A stretch of DNA of 64,000 nucleotides. Source: Roseisalinus antarcticus. Its GTDB lineage: Bacteria > Pseudomonadota > Alphaproteobacteria > Rhodobacterales > Rhodobacteraceae. The notes under the pieces are model-generated. The model saw only the letters and a list, made by a program, of their open reading frames with translations. It had not been told where the DNA came from and made no database searches. This document shows, in pieces, positions 47,185 through 56,380 of this stretch. The stretch is taken from assembly GCF_900172355.1 (NCBI RefSeq), contig NZ_FWFZ01000004.1, forward strand, positions 181,187 through 245,186, read 5' to 3'. Position 1 is the first letter of the stretch. Every line of letters starts with the position of its first letter. Position numbers and translations under genes: made by a program.

Positions 47185-50063
47185 TCGGCGGCGGGCAGGA
47201 TGCGCCGGGCGCGATCCGCCATCTGCGAATAATTCTCTTGCCAGTCACTGGGGCCGTTCGAGGGCGCGACCTGGACCGCGGTGACCTTGTATTCCGGGCA
47301 GTTCGTGGCCCAGTCGGAATAATCCGTTGTAATGACGTTGGCCTGCGTTTCAGGATGATGGAATGTGGTATAAACCACACCGGGTGACACACGGTCCGTC
47401 ACGGTCGCCCGCAGCGTCGTCTCTCCGGAGCGGGAGGCAAGACGCACCCAGTCGCCATCCCCGATGCCCCGGTTCTCGGCGTCGTGGGGGTGGATCTCCA
47501 GCAGATCCTCCGCATGCCAGACCGTATTCCCGGTCCGCCGGGTCTGCGCGCCCACGTTGTATTGCGACAGGATGCGCCCGGTCGTCAGCAGCAGCGGAAA
47601 GCGGGGGCCGGTCTTTTCATCCGTGGCCACGTATTCCGTGACGATGAACCGGCCCTTGCCGCGCACGAACCCGTCGACATGCATCAACGGGGTGCCCTCG
47701 GGATTGGCCGCGTTGCAGGGCCACTGGACGGACCCCTTCTCTTCCAGCAGCTCATAACTGACACCGGCGAAGGAGGGCGTGGTCGCCGCGATCTCGGCCA
47801 TGATCTGGGCTGGGTGGGTATAGGTCCAGCCCGCGCCCATCGCATTGGCCAGGTGCTGCGTCACCTCCCAGTCGGCAAAGCCGTTGCGGGGCGCCATCAC
47901 CCGCCGCACCCGGTTGATCCGGCGCTCGGCATTGGTGAAGGTCCCGTCCTTTTCAAGGAACGTCGAGCCCGGCAGGAAGACATGGGCGTAGTTCGCCGTC
48001 TCGTTCAGGAACAGGTCGTGGACGATGACGCATTCCATCGCCGCCAGGCCGGCCGCCACATGCTTGGTGTCGGGGTCCGATTGCAGGATGTCCTCGCCCT
48101 GACAGTAGAGGCCCTTGAACGTCCCGTCCACCGCCGCGTCCAGCATGTTGTTGATGCGCAGCCCGGGTTCCGGGTCGATCTCCACCCCCCACGCCTGCCT
48201 GAAGACATCGCGCACCTCGGCGCCCTTCACATGGCGATAGCCCGGCAGTTCATGGGGGAAAGAGCCCATGTCGCAGGAGCCCTGCACGTTGTTCTGACCG
48301 CGCAGCGGGTTCACGCCCACGCCCTTGCGCCCGACATTGCCCGTGAGCATGGCGAGGTTCGCGATCGACATGACGGTGGTGGAGCCCTGCGAATGCTCGG
48401 TGACCCCCAGCCCGTAATAGATCGCCCCGTTGCCCCCGGTCGCGAACAGCCGCGCGGCGGCGCGCAGCTCCTCGGCCGGGACGCCGGTCAGCATCTCGGT
48501 CGCTTCCGGCGCGTGGCGCGGGTCCGACACGAAGGCGGCGTAATCCTGGAACTCGTCCCAGTCGCAGCGCTCGCGGATATAGGCCTCGTCCATCAGCCCT
48601 TCGGTGACGATCACATGGGCCAGCGCCGTGACCACGGCCACGTTGGTGCCCGGCCGCAGGGGCAGGTGATGGGCCGCCTCGACATGGGCCGACCGTACAA
48701 GGTCGATCCGCCGCGGGTCGATGACGATCAGCTTCGCGCCGGCCCGCAGCCGCTTCTTCAGGCGCGAGGCAAAGACCGGGTGCCCGTCGGTCGGGTTCGC
48801 GCCGATGACGATGACGACATCCGTATGCTCGACCGAGTCAAAATCCTGCGTCCCTGCGCTGGTGCCGAAGGTCTGGCCCAGCCCGTAGCCGGTGGGCGAA
48901 TGGCAGACCCGCGCACAGGTATCGGTGTTGTTGTTGCCAAAGACCGCGCGGGCGAGCTTCTGCACGAGGAACGTCTCCTCGTTGGTGCAACGGCTCGAGG
49001 TGATGACCCCGATGCTCCTCTGCCCGTAGGTCTCCTGCAGGCCGCGCAGCCGGCTTGCGGCAAAGCCCAGCGCCTCGTCCCAGGACACCTCGCGCCAGGG
49101 GTCGGTGATCTTGTCGCGGATCATCGGGTTCAGGATGCGATCCTTGTGCGAGGCGTAGCCATAGGCGAACCGCCCCTTCACGCAGGAATGCCCCCGGTTT
49201 GCCTTGCCATGCTTGTAGGGCGTCATCCGCACCACCTGGTCGCCGTTCAGCTCCGCCTTGAACGAACAGCCGACCCCGCAATAGGCGCAGGTGGTCACGA
49301 CGCTTCGGGTGGGTGTGCCCAGCTCGATCACGGATTTCTCCTGCAACGTCGCGGTCGGGCAGGCCTGTACGCAGGCGCCGCAGGACACGCAATCCGAGGT
49401 CAGGAAATCGTCCGCGGGCGTCCCGGCCGAAACGCGGCTGTCAAAGCCCCGTCCTTGAATCGTCAGCGCGAAGGTTCCCTGCACCTCCTCGCAGGCCCGG
49501 ACACAGCGCGAACAGACGATGCACTTGGCCGGGTCGTAGGTGAAATAGGGGTTGCTGTCGTCCTTGGGCACATAGAGGGGATTGGCCTCGCCGCCCGCCT
49601 CGGCCCGCGTTTCGAAATGGTTGTCGCCGGGGGCATAGCGCACGTCCCGCAGCCCGACGGCGCCGGCCATATCCTGCAACTCGCAATCGCCGTTGGCTGC
49701 ACAGGTCAGGCAATCCAGCGGATGGTCCGAGATATAAAGCTCCATCACCCCGCGCCGGATCTTCTGCACCTTGGGCGATTGGGTGCGCACCACCATCCCC
49801 GCCGCCACCGGTGTTGTGCAGGAGGCCGGCGTGCCCCGCCGTCCCTCGATCTCGACCACGCACAACCGGCAGGACCCGAACGCCTCCAGATTGTCCGATG
49901 CGCAAAGCTTCGGAATATCCAGCCCGGCCTCGGCGGCCGCGCGCATCACCGACATGCCCTCGGGCACGGTGACCTCGAACCCGTCGATGGTCAGGACAAC
50001 CGGCGCCCCGTCCCGCGCGGGCGTTCCCATGTCGCGGTCCCCGGGGATGATGAAATCCTTCAT
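47181..50063 (-). CDS. fdsA: NAD-dependent formate dehydrogenase catalytic subunit alpha
   Basis: 960 residues. In order: [2Fe-2S] domain ('FGSCRLCVVEIEG'), His/Cys segment 'CLTCAANGDCELQ', [4Fe-4S] pairs 'CIVCSRCVRAC' and 'CVSCGACVQACP', then the molybdopterin domain with 'CAYCGVGCSFK'. The Mo ligand is C387 in 'CARVCHSPTGYG', encoded by TGC, so this is the Cys type and not a selenoprotein. It oxidises formate to CO2 in the cytoplasm with FdsB and FdsG. A 99-bp gap with a hairpin lies between fdsB and fdsA. Confidence 0.97.
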   Translation of the reverse strand: MKDFIIPGDRDMGTPARDGAPVVLTIDGFEVTVPEGMSVMRAAAEAGLDIPKLCASDNLEAFGSCRLCVVEIEGRRGTPASCTTPVAAGMVVRTQSPKVQKIRRGVMELYISDHPLDCLTCAANGDCELQDMAGAVGLRDVRYAPGDNHFETRAEAGGEANPLYVPKDDSNPYFTYDPAKCIVCSRCVRACEEVQGTFALTIQGRGFDSRVSAGTPADDFLTSDCVSCGACVQACPTATLQEKSVIELGTPTRSVVTTCAYCGVGCSFKAELNGDQVVRMTPYKHGKANRGHSCVKGRFAYGYASHKDRILNPMIRDKITDPWREVSWDEALGFAASRLRGLQETYGQRSIGVITSSRCTNEETFLVQKLARAVFGNNNTDTCARVCHSPTGYGLGQTFGTSAGTQDFDSVEHTDVVIVIGANPTDGHPVFASRLKKRLRAGAKLIVIDPRRIDLVRSAHVEAAHHLPLRPGTNVAVVTALAHVIVTEGLMDEAYIRERCDWDEFQDYAAFVSDPRHAPEATEMLTGVPAEELRAAARLFATGGNGAIYYGLGVTEHSQGSTTVMSIANLAMLTGNVGRKGVGVNPLRGQNNVQGSCDMGSFPHELPGYRHVKGAEVRDVFRQAWGVEIDPEPGLRINNMLDAAVDGTFKGLYCQGEDILQSDPDTKHVAAGLAAMECVIVHDLFLNETANYAHVFLPGSTFLEKDGTFTNAERRINRVRRVMAPRNGFADWEVTQHLANAMGAGWTYTHPAQIMAEIAATTPSFAGVSYELLEEKGSVQWPCNAANPEGTPLMHVDGFVRGKGRFIVTEYVATDEKTGPRFPLLLTTGRILSQYNVGAQTRRTGNTVWHAEDLLEIHPHDAENRGIGDGDWVRLASRSGETTLRATVTDRVSPGVVYTTFHHPETQANVITTDYSDWATNCPEYKVTAVQVAPSNGPSDWQENYSQMADRARRILPAAE

Positions 50064-50109
50064 CTCACGCCCTCTCCAACTTCTTCTGGTTCAAAATATC
50101 CCGGGGAGC

Positions 50110-50129
50110 GCGAGGGGCTGGCCCCTCGC
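50110..50129. repeat. Hairpin between fdsB and fdsA
   Basis: Nine-bp perfect stem (50110-50118 with 50121-50129) and a 2-nt loop, 46 bp before the fdsA start on the minus strand. No U-run. It may tune the ratio of fdsA to the upstream genes. Confidence 0.45.
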
Positions 50130-50162
50130 TTCCGCCCGATGTCACGGGTCCGCGGCGCCGGA

Positions 50163-51680
50163 TCATTCCGCCGCCTCCCGCGCCCGGGAAAAGTCTTCGG
50201 GAAACAATGTCAACGCCGACATCACAGGATAGGGCGTGAACCCCCCCAGCGCACAAAGAGACCCGTCCTTCATGGTCTCGCAAAGATCGGTCAGAAGCTC
50301 CGCCGCGCCGGCATCGCCCCGGGCGATCCTGTCGATGGTTTCCACCCCGCGCACGGCGCCGATCCGGCATGGCGTGCATTTGCCACAGCTCTCCACCGCG
50401 CAGAATTCCATCGCGAACCGCGCCATCCCCAGCATGTCGGCGCTGTCGTCGAAGACGACGATCCCGGCATGACCGATCAGCCCCCCGGCACCGTCGAATT
50501 CCTCATAGCCGAACGGCGTGTCGAACTGGTGCGGCGCGAAATAGGCCCCCAGCGGGCCGCCAACCTGGACCGCCTTCACCGGGCGGCCGCTCCGGGTGCC
50601 GCCCGCGATCTCGTCGACCAGCCCGCCCAGCGGCATGCCGAAAGCGGTCTCGAACAACCCGCCCCGGGCCACGTTTCCCGCGATCTGCACCGGGATCGTC
50701 CCGCGAGACCGGCCAAGGCCAAAATCCGCATAGAACGCCGCCCCCTTCGCCAGGATCACCGGCACCGTCGCCAGCGAGATCACGTTGTTGACCACCGTGG
50801 GCCGGCCCAGGAACCCTTCGAGGGCGGGCAGCGGCGGCTTGGCCCGAACGACGCCGCGCTTGCCCTCGAGCGAATTGAGCAGGGACGTCTCCTCGCCGCA
50901 GACATAGGCGCCGGCGCCGACGCGGATCTCCATCTCGAACCCCCGGTCCGACCCGAGCACCCTCGGCCCCAGCACCCCCCCAGCGCGGGCGATCTCGACG
51001 GCCCGGCGCATAACCGCGATGGCATCGGGATATTCCGAGCGCAGGTAGACATAGCCACGCTTGGCCCCGGTGGCGAGGCCGGCGATCACCATGCCCTCGA
51101 TCAGGGTAAAGGGGTCGCCCTCCATGATCATGCGGTCGGCAAAGGTGCCGCTGTCGCCCTCGTCGGCATTGCACACGATGTATTTCTGCGCCCCGGGCGC
51201 GTCGTGGACCGTCTGCCACTTGATCCCCGTGGGAAACCCCGCGCCGCCGCGCCCGCGCAGACCGGAGGTACGGACCTCGTCCACCACCTCCTGCCCGGTC
51301 ATGGCGATCGCCCGACGGAGCCCGGCCAGGCCGCCATGAGCCTCGTAATCGCCGAGGTCTAGCGGGTCGATCACGCCGCAGCGGGCAAAGGTCAACCGCG
51401 TCTGGCGGGCAAAGAACGGGATGGCCTCCACCGGGCCGAGGCTCTGCGCGGAGCCGTCCAGCAGGGCGGGCGCATCGGCGGGCGTCACCGGGCCGAAGGC
51501 CTCGCGCCCCGCGCCCCGGTCGATCTCCACCAACGGTTCCAGCCAGACCATGCCGCGGCTTCCGGGCCGGATCAGCTCGATCTCGAGCCCCCGCGCTGCC
51601 GCCTCGGTCGCAAGGGCGCTCGCGACATCGTCGGCGCCGACCGCCTTGGCGGCGCTGTCGCCGGAGACATAGACCTTCAT
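50163..51680 (-). CDS. fdsB: NAD-dependent formate dehydrogenase subunit beta
   Basis: 505 residues from the ATG giving 'MKVYVSGDSAAKAV'; coupled by ATGA overlap with fdsG. An N-terminal thioredoxin-like domain, then the NuoF-like core: FMN/NADH motif 'GLRGRGGAGFPTGIKW', 'GAGAYVCGEETSLLNSL', and the [4Fe-4S] set 'ESCGKCTPCRIGA' with a later Cys in 'DGSLCALGG'. It passes electrons from FdsA to NAD+. Confidence 0.96.
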   Translation of the reverse strand: MKVYVSGDSAAKAVGADDVASALATEAAARGLEIELIRPGSRGMVWLEPLVEIDRGAGREAFGPVTPADAPALLDGSAQSLGPVEAIPFFARQTRLTFARCGVIDPLDLGDYEAHGGLAGLRRAIAMTGQEVVDEVRTSGLRGRGGAGFPTGIKWQTVHDAPGAQKYIVCNADEGDSGTFADRMIMEGDPFTLIEGMVIAGLATGAKRGYVYLRSEYPDAIAVMRRAVEIARAGGVLGPRVLGSDRGFEMEIRVGAGAYVCGEETSLLNSLEGKRGVVRAKPPLPALEGFLGRPTVVNNVISLATVPVILAKGAAFYADFGLGRSRGTIPVQIAGNVARGGLFETAFGMPLGGLVDEIAGGTRSGRPVKAVQVGGPLGAYFAPHQFDTPFGYEEFDGAGGLIGHAGIVVFDDSADMLGMARFAMEFCAVESCGKCTPCRIGAVRGVETIDRIARGDAGAAELLTDLCETMKDGSLCALGGFTPYPVMSALTLFPEDFSRAREAAE

Positions 51681-52165
51681 GCCCCCACCTCGGCCAGCAT
51701 GGCATCGGCCCTGGTCTCGTCCACCCGGCCGATCACGCGGTCGTCGACCATCACCGCCGGCCCGCAGGCACAAAGCCCGAGGCAATAGACAGGCTCCACC
51801 GTGACCGAACCATCCGCGGTGGTGCCGTGCCAGTCGACCCCGAGCCGCGCCAGAAGATGCGCGGACAGGGCCGTTCCGCCGACGGCCTGGCAGGCCTCCG
51901 CACGGCAGATCCGCAGCACATGGCGCCCCGCCGGGGCCGTGCGGAAATCATGGTAGAAACTCACGACGCCGTGCACTTCGGCGGCGGTCAGGTTCAGCGC
52001 ATCGGCGATCACTGGCAGGGCGGAGGCCGGGATATGCCCGTATTCGGCCTGCACCGCGTGCAGGATTGGAAGAAGCGGCCCTTCTAGCGCCATGAAGGGC
52101 GCGACGAGTGCGCGGATGTCAGAGCTGTCTGGCGCGTGGGGCATGGGGGAATCCGTTCGAGTCAC
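51677..52165 (-). CDS. fdsG: NAD-dependent formate dehydrogenase subunit gamma
   Basis: 162 residues starting with GTG (GGGAG 5 bp upstream). NuoE-like [2Fe-2S] protein: the ligand pairs are in 'ICRAEACQAVGG' and 'VYCLGLCACGPAVMV'. First structural gene of fdsGBA-fdhD-fdsD. The internal Met giving 'MPHAPDSS' is an alternative start, 7 codons on. Confidence 0.95.
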   Translation of the reverse strand: MTRTDSPMPHAPDSSDIRALVAPFMALEGPLLPILHAVQAEYGHIPASALPVIADALNLTAAEVHGVVSFYHDFRTAPAGRHVLRICRAEACQAVGGTALSAHLLARLGVDWHGTTADGSVTVEPVYCLGLCACGPAVMVDDRVIGRVDETRADAMLAEVGA

Positions 52166-52183
52166 GCGTCTCCCTGCCTGTCA

Positions 52184-52194
52184 TTGCATTGCAA
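52184..52194. promoter_or_regulatory. Possible LysR-type site before fdsG
   Basis: TTGCATTGCAA is a perfect inverted repeat (5-1-5) in the 68-bp AT-rich gap between the LysR gene and fdsG. Its T-N-A character suits a LysR-family site, but the full T-N11-A pattern is not demonstrated. Confidence 0.35.
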
Positions 52195-52233
52195 ATCAAT
52201 ATCGCTTTTCCGTCAGACAATCGAAAAAATCAA

Positions 52234-53127
52234 TCACTCGCCCTCGTCGCCCGCCAGCTGCTGCGCCGCCTCCATCAGGGATTGCAGCACCGGCGTATGC
52301 GGTTCCTGGTGGGTGGCCACCAGGCCTACGGCGTGGCCGTCATCCGCCGAGGCAAGTGGCACGAGCCGCAGGTCGTGACCCTTCGCCAGGAACCGGGCCA
52401 GTCCCGCGGGCAGGATCGTCGCCCAGCCCCCGCGGACCACGTGGCTGACCAGCACGACGGTGGAGTTCGACACGATCGGCACGCGCGGGGCCAGCCCCGC
52501 CTCCATCAGGCGCCTGTTGATGATCCGGCGATTCTGCATGTCCGGGGTCAGAAGGCACAGCCGGGTCTCTGCCAGATCGCCCCAGCCGATCCCGGGCCGG
52601 TCGGCCAGCGGATGGTCCGGGGCGCAGACCAGAACGTAGGTCTCCCGATAAAGCAGCCGCGTGGTCACCCGCCCCAGCGGCTCGTTGTCGAGATAGGATA
52701 CCCCCGCGTCGATCTCCAGATCCTCGAGCATCGTCAGGATCTCGGCCGAGGGGCGCGACAGGATGGTGAAGTCGATGTTCGGATGCCGGCGGTTGAACTC
52801 ATGCGCCAGCCGCGCGGCCCAGGTCAGCGCCGTGGGGATCACCGCGAGACGGAGGTGGCCGGAGAGGCCCTCGTGGCTGTGGCGCATCTCGTCGCGCAGG
52901 CGCCGGGCGTCGCCGACGATCTGCCGCGCCCGGACAAGCGCCCGCTGGCCCTCGGGGGTCAGCCCGCCAAACCTCGACCCGCGCTGGACAAGCTTCACGC
53001 CCAGCTGTGCCTCGAGTTGCTTGATGCCGGTGGAAAGGGTGGGTTGGGTCAGCCCGAGGCTTTCGGCGGCGCGGCCGAAGTGGCGTTCGCGCGCGAGCGC
53101 GATGAGCATCTCGAGTTTCCCGATCAC
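52234..53127 (-). CDS. LysR family transcriptional regulator, probable regulator of the fds operon
   Basis: 297 residues. N-terminal winged HTH in 'LIALARERHFGRAAESLGLT' and 'QPTLSTGIKQLEAQLG', followed by the usual two-lobed effector domain. It is unusual for a LysR in being on the same strand directly ahead of the operon rather than divergent. Similar genes precede fds operons in related bacteria, so formate or molybdate may be the signal (inference). Confidence 0.88.
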   Translation of the reverse strand: MIGKLEMLIALARERHFGRAAESLGLTQPTLSTGIKQLEAQLGVKLVQRGSRFGGLTPEGQRALVRARQIVGDARRLRDEMRHSHEGLSGHLRLAVIPTALTWAARLAHEFNRRHPNIDFTILSRPSAEILTMLEDLEIDAGVSYLDNEPLGRVTTRLLYRETYVLVCAPDHPLADRPGIGWGDLAETRLCLLTPDMQNRRIINRRLMEAGLAPRVPIVSNSTVVLVSHVVRGGWATILPAGLARFLAKGHDLRLVPLASADDGHAVGLVATHQEPHTPVLQSLMEAAQQLAGDEGE

Positions 53128-53219
53128 GCTGTCAGATATGCGCCCCTATGGTGCCGAAAGCAAAGGCGACGGCATCAATGTGCCTTCGCCTGTCGATGTC
53201 GCATTGGGCTCTGACCAGT

Positions 53220-53894
53220 TCACTTGCCGGTGCGGTTCACGACGACGCCCAGCGTCTTGACCAGGATCGCGAGGTCGAAGGCCAGCGAATGGCGCCGGAC
53301 ATAGACCCGGTCCATCTGGACGCGGGAGGCGTAGCTGACGTCGTTGCGCCCCGACACCTGCCAATACCCCGTCACGCCGGGGCGGACGGCGAGATAGCTT
53401 TCCTGAGCCGCTCCGTAATAGACGAGCTCCTCGGCGATGACGGGCCGGGGGCCGACCAGGCTCATGTCGCCCTTCAAGACGTTCCAGAGCTGGGGCAGCT
53501 CATCGAGGCTGGTCTTGCGCAGCACGCGCCCGAGTCTTGTGATTCGGGGATCGTTCCGGAGCTTGCGGTCACGGGCCCATTCCGCCGCGATCTCGGGATC
53601 ATGTTCGCAAAGCTCGTGGATCAGGTTCTCGGCGTTCGGCACCATGGTGCGCACCTTGTAACAGCGGAAAACCCGCCCGTTTCGACCGATCCGCTCCTGG
53701 AAATAGAACGGTCTGCCGCCGCTGAACCGGGCGGCGATGACCAGAACAGCCAAGATCAGCAGGGCCAGCGGAAGGAGAAAGATCGACAGTGAGATGTCGA
53801 AAAACCGCTTCCCATGGCGGCGATAAAACCGGGAAGTTCCGTACGCCGTGGGCGCACGACACGCATCGTCGAAATTGGCAACTTTGTGTGCCAT
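53220..53894 (-). CDS. Exopolysaccharide-type sugar transferase (undecaprenyl-phosphate glycosyl-1-P transferase)
   Basis: 224 residues. One N-terminal membrane helix (about 32-55), then the conserved block: 'ERIGRNGRVFRCYKVRTM', 'KTSLDELPQLWNVLKGDM', 'SLVGPRP' and 'GVTGYWQVSGRNDVSY'. It moves a sugar-1-phosphate from a nucleotide sugar to undecaprenyl phosphate, the first step of polysaccharide synthesis, at the inner membrane. No other polysaccharide genes are nearby. It is preceded by an AT-rich leader of about 170 bp. Confidence 0.92.
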   Translation of the reverse strand: MAHKVANFDDACRAPTAYGTSRFYRRHGKRFFDISLSIFLLPLALLILAVLVIAARFSGGRPFYFQERIGRNGRVFRCYKVRTMVPNAENLIHELCEHDPEIAAEWARDRKLRNDPRITRLGRVLRKTSLDELPQLWNVLKGDMSLVGPRPVIAEELVYYGAAQESYLAVRPGVTGYWQVSGRNDVSYASRVQMDRVYVRRHSLAFDLAILVKTLGVVVNRTGK

Positions 53895-54453
53895 GGCTTC
53901 ACCCCACCTATCAAACTAAAAAGGCTTAAGAAAACCGAACTGGCGAAACCACTTAACGACTTGGATCTGGATTGATTGCTGCGATGCCGCAACGGCACTC
54001 ACAATCTCTAAATTAACTTTTAGCTTTACTCAAGCAACAGAGTCCTCGGGTGACCGCTTTTTTGGCGAAATCATGAGCGTAGTGCCCGGTAATGTGGCTG
54101 GCCAGCTCGGAGCTTCAGGTCCTTCCGCCGTCGTGGAATGTCCGGCGTTGGCCTTCCGGCAAGACCGCCGGTAAACTACGGGACTCGGTCCGCGATTTGC
54201 CCTTCTGTCTGGTGCAAGTGGCTGAGAATAAACACCTTTCAGGAATGATGGCGTCGCGCGGGCGAAGACGGCCCACCCCCGCAATGTGCCGGCCAGTGGG
54301 GGGGGCCGGCGGCCGGGTGCGCCAAACCGGAGCGATCGGCGTGGCCCCGACAACCGCCCGAGTCGCAGTCGCTGGCCCGGTCGCCGGGGCCGGTCGCCGA
54401 AAAGCTGAGGCGCGGTTGCAGCATTTTCGCGGGCCCCCCGGTATATCCATACC
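53895..54453. other. 559-bp gene-free region with AT-rich leader
   Basis: The stretch next to the sugar transferase gene (53895 to about 54060) is clearly AT-richer than the rest of the window, with TTAA, AAATTAA and TTTTAG runs, likely a promoter and leader for that gene. From 54080 on the sequence is GC-rich. Open frames there on both strands have poor composition and overlap the phosphoesterase end, so I see no gene. Confidence 0.5.
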
Positions 54454-55194
54454 TCAGGTCGAAACGAACTGGACTCCGCTCTCCTCGATCACGGCGGCGG
54501 TCAGGCGTCCGGTGGCATAGGCCCCGGTATCGACCGAGATCCGCCCGGCCTCGGCGACGGGCGTGGGGATGATGGTATGACCATGGGCCACCCAGATCCC
54601 GTCCCGGCGCGGCACCCGTGTGAAATTCGGGTGCCCCCACAAGAGATGCTTGCTCTGTTGCTCTGACATCGGGGTGCGCGGGTCGGCGCCGGCGTGCACG
54701 ACGGTGACATTGCCGGAGCTGTACATCAGCGGCCGCTCCGTCAGCCAGTCGAGCAGCGCCTTGCCCGCCGCCAGCTGCAGGGCGTCGCGGGCGGTGACCA
54801 GCTCGGGACCCGTGGTGGTCTGGTTGACGCCGCCCACGCCGAAGCTTGCAAGGGTCTGGAGCCCGCCGTTGCGCAGCCAGAACCGCCCGGCGTCCTCGGG
54901 CACCGCCAGAAAGTCGAGCATCATCCGTTCGTGATTGCCCATCAGGCAGTGGATCGCGCCATGGCTGTCGGCCTCGACCTCGTGCAGGCGCCTGAGCACG
55001 GTGGCGGAATCCTCGCCGCGGTCGACGTAGTCGCCGACAAAGATGGTGGTGGCGCCGGGGTCCAGCATCTCTCCCAGCCGCTCCAGTTGCCTCAGCGAAC
55101 CGTGGATGTCGCCGATGACCTGGATCTTTTCGCGCGGGGCCGGCGGCTCGAAGGTCGCGCGGCGGGAAAAGAGGTTGGCGAAAGGCGTCTTCAT
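54454..55194 (-). CDS. Metallophosphoesterase, Ser/Thr protein phosphatase-like (second copy)
   Basis: 246 residues from the ATG giving 'MKTPFANLFSRRATF', preceded by AGGAG. Metal-binding motifs: 'VIGDIHGSLRQLE', 'FVGDYVDRGEDSA', 'LMGNHERMM', 'VVHAGADP' and 'WVAHGHTII'. Similar in size and order to the enzyme at 15915-16643. Substrate unknown. It lies downstream of modC on the same strand with an 85-bp gap. Confidence 0.88.
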   Translation of the reverse strand: MKTPFANLFSRRATFEPPAPREKIQVIGDIHGSLRQLERLGEMLDPGATTIFVGDYVDRGEDSATVLRRLHEVEADSHGAIHCLMGNHERMMLDFLAVPEDAGRFWLRNGGLQTLASFGVGGVNQTTTGPELVTARDALQLAAGKALLDWLTERPLMYSSGNVTVVHAGADPRTPMSEQQSKHLLWGHPNFTRVPRRDGIWVAHGHTIIPTPVAEAGRISVDTGAYATGRLTAAVIEESGVQFVST

Positions 55195-55279
55195 CCGGTC
55201 TCCTGGGAATGCCGCGGCGGGACGTGGCGTCGGGACGATAATCCAGCACGGGGGGCGAGACCAGCACCCTGCGAAAATC

Positions 55280-56380
55280 CTAGGTCGGCCCGCCGGGCTG
55301 GCGGCCGATGTCCTGCGGCGCGATGGCCACGGATTTGACGATCGCGTGGCAGGGCATCCCCGCGTCCAGGCCGAGAGTCGCGACGGAGCGGCGGGTGATG
55401 CGCGCCAGGATCGTGCCCGCGCTGGTGTCGAGCGAGACAATGGCCCCCGGCCCGTCGCCCGGGCGGATGCCGGTGACGTGACCGGGGAGGATATTGAGCG
55501 CGGATTGACCGACCGGCGCCACCGTGGACAGGGTGACGTCATGGGCCGCGATCCGCAGACGCACGGCGCTGCCGGGCGGGTGCGCAATTCGCGGCAGGAA
55601 CAGGGAAATGTCGCCTGCCCTCAATTCGGTCAGCCCGTCGGCGGCATGAGCCACGACCCGCGCCTCGATCAAGGCGCCCGCCTCCCGGGCGCCCAGGGGT
55701 GTGACAGAGGAATCGCCCAGCACGTCGCGCACCGATCCGTGCCGCACGACCTGCCCGTCCTCCAGCACCACGACACTGGTGGCGAGCCGCGCGACCTCGG
55801 CCACCGAATGGCTGACATAGAGGATGGGCACGGCGACCTCGTCGCGCAGGCGTTCGAAATAGGGCAGCACCTCGGCCTTGCGGGCGTCGTCCAGCGCGGC
55901 GAGGGGCTCGTCGGCCAGGATCAACCGGGGGCTGGCCAGCAGCGCCCGACCGATCCCGACGCGCTGTTTCTCGCCGCCAGACAGCGCACCGGGGCGGCGG
56001 TCGAGCAGGGGGCCGATCCCCAGCATCTCGACCACGTGACCGACCCGATCGCTGCGCTGACCCCGGGGGGCGAAGCGGCGGCCATAGGTCAGGTTCTGCC
56101 GCACGGTGAGGTGCGGAAACAGCCGCCCCTCCTGAAAGATGTAGCCGAGCCGCCGCCTGTGCGGCGGCAGCCAGACGCCACGGGCAGAATCCGACAGCAC
56201 CACATCGTCCAGCGCGATGCGCCCCGCGTCGGGCCGCAGCAGGCCCGCAACCGCGTTGGCCACGGTGGTCTTGCCCGACCCCGACCGCCCGAAGAGGACG
56301 GTGATGCCCGCCGGCGCCTCGAACGCCGCGTCGAGGGTGAAGCCCGGAAAGGCGTGAGAGAGCGTGACCGACAGCGTCAT
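55280..56380 (-). CDS. modC: Molybdate ABC transporter ATP-binding protein
   Basis: 366 residues. Walker A 'LFGRSGSGKTTVANAV', signature 'LSGGEKQRVGIGRAL', Walker B 'LILADEPLAALDD', then a C-terminal TOBE/Mop-like domain ('HVTGIRPGDGPGAIVSL') that senses molybdate. It drives uptake with ModA and ModB. The start overlaps the end of modB by 4 bp. Confidence 0.95.
   Translation of the reverse strand: MTLSVTLSHAFPGFTLDAAFEAPAGITVLFGRSGSGKTTVANAVAGLLRPDAGRIALDDVVLSDSARGVWLPPHRRRLGYIFQEGRLFPHLTVRQNLTYGRRFAPRGQRSDRVGHVVEMLGIGPLLDRRPGALSGGEKQRVGIGRALLASPRLILADEPLAALDDARKAEVLPYFERLRDEVAVPILYVSHSVAEVARLATSVVVLEDGQVVRHGSVRDVLGDSSVTPLGAREAGALIEARVVAHAADGLTELRAGDISLFLPRIAHPPGSAVRLRIAAHDVTLSTVAPVGQSALNILPGHVTGIRPGDGPGAIVSLDTSAGTILARITRRSVATLGLDAGMPCHAIVKSVAIAPQDIGRQPGGPT

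Noticed and set aside
47484..51362. Very long open frame antisense to the formate dehydrogenase operon
   Set aside because: High third-position GC of fdsA and fdsB keeps the opposite frame free of stops; the translation is Arg/His/Pro-rich with no family motif.
54092..54520. Open frames in the region before the second phosphoesterase
   Set aside because: Overlap the phosphoesterase 3' end, mixed AT and GC composition, no ribosome site or domain.
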